Part shown: positions 60,937-64,000 of the stretch, in pieces
Layout: every line of letters begins with the position of its first letter
Numbering within the stretch: the stretch's first letter is position 1
Source: Phycisphaeraceae bacterium
Lineage (GTDB): Bacteria > Planctomycetota > Phycisphaerae > Phycisphaerales > UBA1924
Direction: 5' to 3'
NCBI GenBank assembly: GCA_019636625.1
Contig: JAHBXE010000010.1
Location: forward strand, 1-64,000
Length of the DNA stretch: 64,000 bases
Position numbers and translations under genes: made by a program
Notes under the pieces: model-generated
The model's database searches: none
Seen by the model: the letters and a program-made list of their open reading frames with translations, nothing else
Told to the model about the DNA's origin: nothing

Positions 60937-61809
60937 TCAGGTCTCGATCGGCTCGAGTTCCTTTGACCGGTGCTGCATCTGGGCTTTGAGCCGGGCGAGG
61001 ATCGAGCTGTGCATCTGGCTGACGCGGGACTCAGAGAGGTCCAGCGTGGCCCCGATTTCCTTCATAGTCATGCCCTCGTAGTAGTACAGGATGACGATGA
61101 GCCGCTCGGCCCGCGAAAGCCCCTTGGTGATCAGGTCCTTCAGGTCCCGGCGCTGCATTTCGCGCAGCGGGTTGGAGTCGGCGTCGTCACGGACGATGTC
61201 GATTTCACGGAGTTCGCGAGAGCCGTCGCTGGCGGCAAACTTGCGCGTGATGCTGTGCGTGCTGACGGCGGAGGAATCGCGCTTGACCTTGTCGAACTCC
61301 TCGTGCGGCAGGTTCAGCTTCTGGGCCAGCTCGGCGTCGGTCGGGGGTCGGCCGTTGGCCATCTCGAACTTCTGACGCGCGGACTCGACCTTCGCCGTGC
61401 GGTGGCGCACCAAGCGGGGCACCCAGTCCATGGCGCGCAGCTCATCGAGGATGGCGCCGCGGATTCGGGGGGCGCAGTACGTTTCAAACTTCACGTTGCG
61501 GTCCAGGTCGAACGCGTCGATCGCGTCCATCAACCCGAAGATTCCCGCGGACATGAGGTCCTCGACGTCCACCTCGTCCGGGAGCCGCGTGTAGATGCGC
61601 TCCGCGTTGTAGCGCACGAGGGGAAGGAACTTTTCCATGAGGAAGTTCCGGATCGGCTCGGCCTTGGCCGGGTCGTCCTTCACCGTCTGGTACTCGTTCC
61701 AGATTTCCTGGATCGGTTTCTTGTCGAGAGGCGTGCGCGTCTTGGACGCTTCAAGGCGAACGCCTCGGCGCGAAGACGACCGAACTTTGCCTTGCCGGGT
61801 TGCTGTCAT
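60937..61809 (-). CDS. fliA: Sigma-28 family sigma factor (FliA/WhiG)
   Basis: FliA directs transcription of late flagellar and chemotaxis genes. The 290-residue protein begins with a basic leader, then region 2 (LVRYNAERIYTRLPDEVDVEDLMSAGIFGLMDAIDAFD; KFETYCAPRIRGAILDELRAMDWVPRLVR), which is the FliA/WhiG signature, region 3 (GRPPTDAELAQKLNL) and region 4 (YYYEGMTMKEIGATLDLSESRVSQMHSSIL). AAGGAG lies just before the ATG at 61809. With flhG and flhF upstream it forms the classical flhF-flhG-fliA motility cluster. Confidence 0.94.
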   Translation of the reverse strand: MTATRQGKVRSSSRRGVRLEASKTRTPLDKKPIQEIWNEYQTVKDDPAKAEPIRNFLMEKFLPLVRYNAERIYTRLPDEVDVEDLMSAGIFGLMDAIDAFDLDRNVKFETYCAPRIRGAILDELRAMDWVPRLVRHRTAKVESARQKFEMANGRPPTDAELAQKLNLPHEEFDKVKRDSSAVSTHSITRKFAASDGSRELREIDIVRDDADSNPLREMQRRDLKDLITKGLSRAERLIVILYYYEGMTMKEIGATLDLSESRVSQMHSSILARLKAQMQHRSKELEPIET

Positions 61810-61935
61810 CGGCCACTCCTTAGCCATCCACTCTGCTGCCGCGTCCAACCGTTCGCGGCGATTCGATCAAAGCGACCCGTCCTGGGTCCGCAGCGGGCGA
61901 AGTATACAGACTTTCGCCCGCGTGCAAGTCGGCGG

Positions 61936-62202
61936 CTACGCCGCCCCTTCCGTGCCCCCCGGAGCACCGCCGCCCTCCACAGGGCGAGCGGCCTTGTACT
62001 GACGCAGGTAACTCTCGACGACCCGCTCCCCCACCATGCCGATGCCCAGCCCGACCAGATGGCACGCGACCATGCACACCAAGGCCGCCCCCAGCACGCG
62101 GCTGGCCGGGTTCTCCGACGCCAATCCCGAAACGATTGCCACCGCGAACCCGGCGAGCCCCAGGCACGAGGCGATCAGACGTGACGTTGTCCCGGAACTC
62201 AC
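61936..62202 (-). CDS. Small two-helix membrane protein
   Basis: An 88-residue protein with hydrophobic helices at about residues 9-28 (IASCLGLAGFAVAIVSGLA) and 36-58 (VLGAALVCMVACHLVGLGIGM), then a charged segment ESYLRQYKAARP and a Gly-rich tail. It lies between flhG and fliA on the same strand, suggesting a motility-linked role, but no family is recognised. Confidence 0.65.
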   Translation of the reverse strand: MSSGTTSRLIASCLGLAGFAVAIVSGLASENPASRVLGAALVCMVACHLVGLGIGMVGERVVESYLRQYKAARPVEGGGAPGGTEGAA

Positions 62203-62336
62203 GAACGCATCCCTCCGGTCCGCGGCGCACCGACAGCCGTGCGGGCTTTATCGTCGCACGTGGCGGGCCAATCGACGTTCTGTTGACAATTTCACGCACA
62301 AATTCACGATCGCTGAGATCGCTCCCGTACAAACGT

Positions 62337-63296
62337 TCAACTTCCGCGCAAAGTCAGACGCGACCAGAGACCTGACAGGCCCGAGAGCCTGCCCGCCGCC
62401 CGCGGGTCCGAAGCGTGACGAAGTTCGAGATTCTCCACAAGCACGCAAGCCAACCTACGAAGATCCCGGCTCGCCGGACAGCGGGGTTCGTCGAGTATCA
62501 GGGGTGTCCGCCTCCGGACCGCCGCCCCAACCTGCGAATCCTGCGCGATCCAACCCAAACAGGGGAGCCGATAATGCAGGAACCTCGCGCACACCGCCGC
62601 CATCCTCGCGTGCACCGATTCCGCCTCCTTCTTGCTCGACACCTGGTTCACAACCAGGGCCACCCGCGAGGGCCGCGGCGTGCCGACGAGCGAGCACTTG
62701 ATCAGGGCGTAGGCGTCGGCGATGGAGGTCGGCTCGGGCGTGGCGATCACCAGGGCGAGGTCCGCGGACTGCATGAACGCCAGCACCTCGCGCCCCAGGC
62801 CGGCGCCGGTATCCACGATCAGGAGCTCCGTGCCGTCCTCCACCTGGTCCAGGGCGCTCATGAGGCGGGCCCGCTCGTGCCCGGCCAGTTCCGCCATCCT
62901 CGCTACGCCGACCGAGCCGGGGATGAGGCGGAACCCTCCCGGAGCGTCCACCGCGATCTCCCGAAGGTCGGCCCGGATGCTCCCCCGGCCCAACCCGGCT
63001 TGATCCTGCACGCCCACGAACTGCTCGAGCCGACGCGTCGGGGACAACCCGCAGAGCACATCCGCGTTGGCCATTCCAAGGTCCGCGTCGAGCAGCGTGG
63101 TCTTCCAGCCGAGTTGCGTCATCGCGATGGCCAGGCTCACACACGCTGTCGTCTTCCCCACGCCGCCCTTGCCCGACGACACCGTCAACACCTTTGCACG
63201 CCGGGGCGATGGCGCCGCGGCCGCTGTCTCCACCATGGCGCGCAGCCTCGAGGCCTGGTCCAATGGAGAGGTCGGCGGGACGAGGGCCTGGCTCAC
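62337..63296 (-). CDS. flhG: MinD-like ATPase FlhG
   Basis: FlhG (FleN/YlxH) controls flagellar number with FlhF. The 319-residue P-loop ATPase has the deviant Walker A SSGKGGVGKTT at 40-50, the DADLGMANADVLCGL motif typical of FlhG, and ELLIVDTGAGLG (Walker B). A long helical C-terminal part follows. The start is GTG, overlapping the flhF stop as GTGA. ParA/MinD relatives are excluded mainly by the neighbours. Confidence 0.93.
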   Translation of the reverse strand: MSQALVPPTSPLDQASRLRAMVETAAAAPSPRRAKVLTVSSGKGGVGKTTACVSLAIAMTQLGWKTTLLDADLGMANADVLCGLSPTRRLEQFVGVQDQAGLGRGSIRADLREIAVDAPGGFRLIPGSVGVARMAELAGHERARLMSALDQVEDGTELLIVDTGAGLGREVLAFMQSADLALVIATPEPTSIADAYALIKCSLVGTPRPSRVALVVNQVSSKKEAESVHARMAAVCARFLHYRLPCLGWIAQDSQVGAAVRRRTPLILDEPRCPASRDLRRLACVLVENLELRHASDPRAAGRLSGLSGLWSRLTLRGS

Positions 63297-64000
63297 GGCG
63301 CGGCCCCCTTCTCCGCGAGCAGCAGTTCGGCCAGCCGCTCCGGCCTTGAGGGTTCGATGTGGTCGGGGACTTCCTGCCCTGTGGTGATGTACGAAAGTCC
63401 CAGATCAATCTTGCGGGCGACGGAGAAGAGGGTGCCGTAGCTCACGGCCTCATCGAGCTTTGTGAAGATCAGTCGGTCGGGCCTGATCGGCATGAACCGG
63501 CCCGCCGCTTCCAGCATGACCGATCGGCTCGACACGCTGGAGAGCACGAGGTGCGTCTCGTGCGGCTCGGCCGCGGCGATGAATCGACGTAGCTCGTCCA
63601 GCCGCCCCGAATCGCGGGGCGAACGGCCGGCGGTATCCACCAGCACCACATCGCAATCGTCCAGCGATTGGCAGCACGAGGCCATGTCCGCCGGGCTCAT
63701 CGCGACCTTGAGCGGCAACCCGATGATCTCCGCGTAGGTCCGGAGCTGGTCCACCGCGGCGATACGGTACGTGTCGCAAGTGATCAGCCCCACGCGACGC
63801 CCCTGCCGAAGTTTGAACGTCGCGGCGAGCTTGGCGATGGTGGTGGTCTTGCCCACGCCGGTCGGACCGACGAGGGCGAGCGTCAACGGCCTGTTCTCCG
63901 GCGCGCGGGCCGAAGCGACATCCGCCGGGGATTCCACACGAATCAGTGTGCACAGGGCGCGGACGAGCGACGCACGGATCGTGGCGGCATCGGCGGTTTC
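63293..64000 (-). CDS. flhF: Flagellar SRP-like GTPase FlhF (5' truncated by window)
   Basis: FlhF is an SRP-family GTPase that places polar flagella. The visible part has the NG-domain motifs GPTGVGKTTTIAKLAA (G1), TCDTYRIAAVDQLRTYAEI (G2), DTAGRSP (G3) and TKLDEAVSYGTL (G4). The frame is open to the right edge, and the codons beyond GTG 63937 look like protein (AATIRASLVRALCTLI), so the gene continues outside; the internal GTG is probably not the start. Confidence 0.94.
   Translation of the reverse strand, partial: ETADAATIRASLVRALCTLIRVESPADVASARAPENRPLTLALVGPTGVGKTTTIAKLAATFKLRQGRRVGLITCDTYRIAAVDQLRTYAEIIGLPLKVAMSPADMASCCQSLDDCDVVLVDTAGRSPRDSGRLDELRRFIAAAEPHETHLVLSSVSSRSVMLEAAGRFMPIRPDRLIFTKLDEAVSYGTLFSVARKIDLGLSYITTGQEVPDHIEPSRPERLAELLLAEKGAAP

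Noticed and set aside
1-64000. CRISPR array, defence island or prophage
   Set aside because: No regularly spaced repeat-spacer pattern, cas-type, restriction-type or phage structural genes were seen on reading both strands.

Overview
This window is 64 kb of high-GC bacterial chromosome that reads as a planctomycete, most likely a member of the Phycisphaerae. Several features point there. A secreted protein ends in tandem dockerin-like 'NCDGSTG..LTANDF' repeats. Another ends in a PEP-CTERM-like 'VPSPS' tail. An ECF-type sigma factor overlaps a WD40 serine/threonine kinase gene. A small protein belongs to a 'LTREQVVDRIITINP' type I associate with this group. Palindromic and low-complexity repeats also spill from intergenic DNA into genes. 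The assignment is inferred from gene content; no rRNA is present to confirm it.

Layout. 0-3.5 kb: ruvB with a low-complexity insertion, a repeat-filled spacer, a hypothetical gene and a PEP-CTERM-like exported protein. 3.5-9.4 kb (minus): pstSCAB phosphate uptake operon followed by hldD and a UDP-glucuronate decarboxylase-type gene. 9.6-29.5 kb (minus): a type II secretion / type IV pilus-like operon in the order gspF, G, H, I, J, K, a PilM/PilN-like fusion, a PilO/PilP-like fusion, the secretin and a lipoprotein. Its secretin is the outstanding object of the window. It has 3766 residues in one uninterrupted frame, with an N0-like domain, about 39 tandem secretin N-domain-like modules and a normal C-terminal secretin barrel. 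Known GspD proteins have three or four such periplasmic domains.

29.5-35.1 kb: a GGQ release-factor-like protein, a zinc metallopeptidase, tsaD, a PDZ/S41 C-terminal processing protease, and hflX (plus). 35.2-40.5 kb: a secreted fibronectin/Ig-like protein with dockerin-like repeats, then the sigma/kinase pair. 40.5-43.1 kb: tRNA-Thr(CGU), an STN-like exported protein, a histidine kinase and a cold-shock protein. 43.4-46.3 kb: pnp and rpsO. 46.5-53.4 kb: an aminotransferase, scpA, and kdsD-kdsC plus a very large LptC-like protein (Kdo-LPS synthesis and export). 53.8-58.1 kb: nuoC, hypotheticals and two lipoproteins, one TolB-like. 58.4-64 kb: xerC, a LolA-like protein, folK, a FliA-type sigma factor, a small membrane protein, flhG and flhF, which runs off the right edge.

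The genes describe a diderm, LPS-bearing (heptose and Kdo), probably flagellated bacterium with complex I and an unusual secretion machine. A natural hypothesis is that the enlarged secretin spans an unusually deep periplasm, with the translationally coupled lipoprotein as its pilotin and the dockerin-tailed or PEP-CTERM-like exported proteins as possible cargo. That link is inference, not something the sequence proves. No CRISPR array, prophage, insertion sequence or origin was seen.
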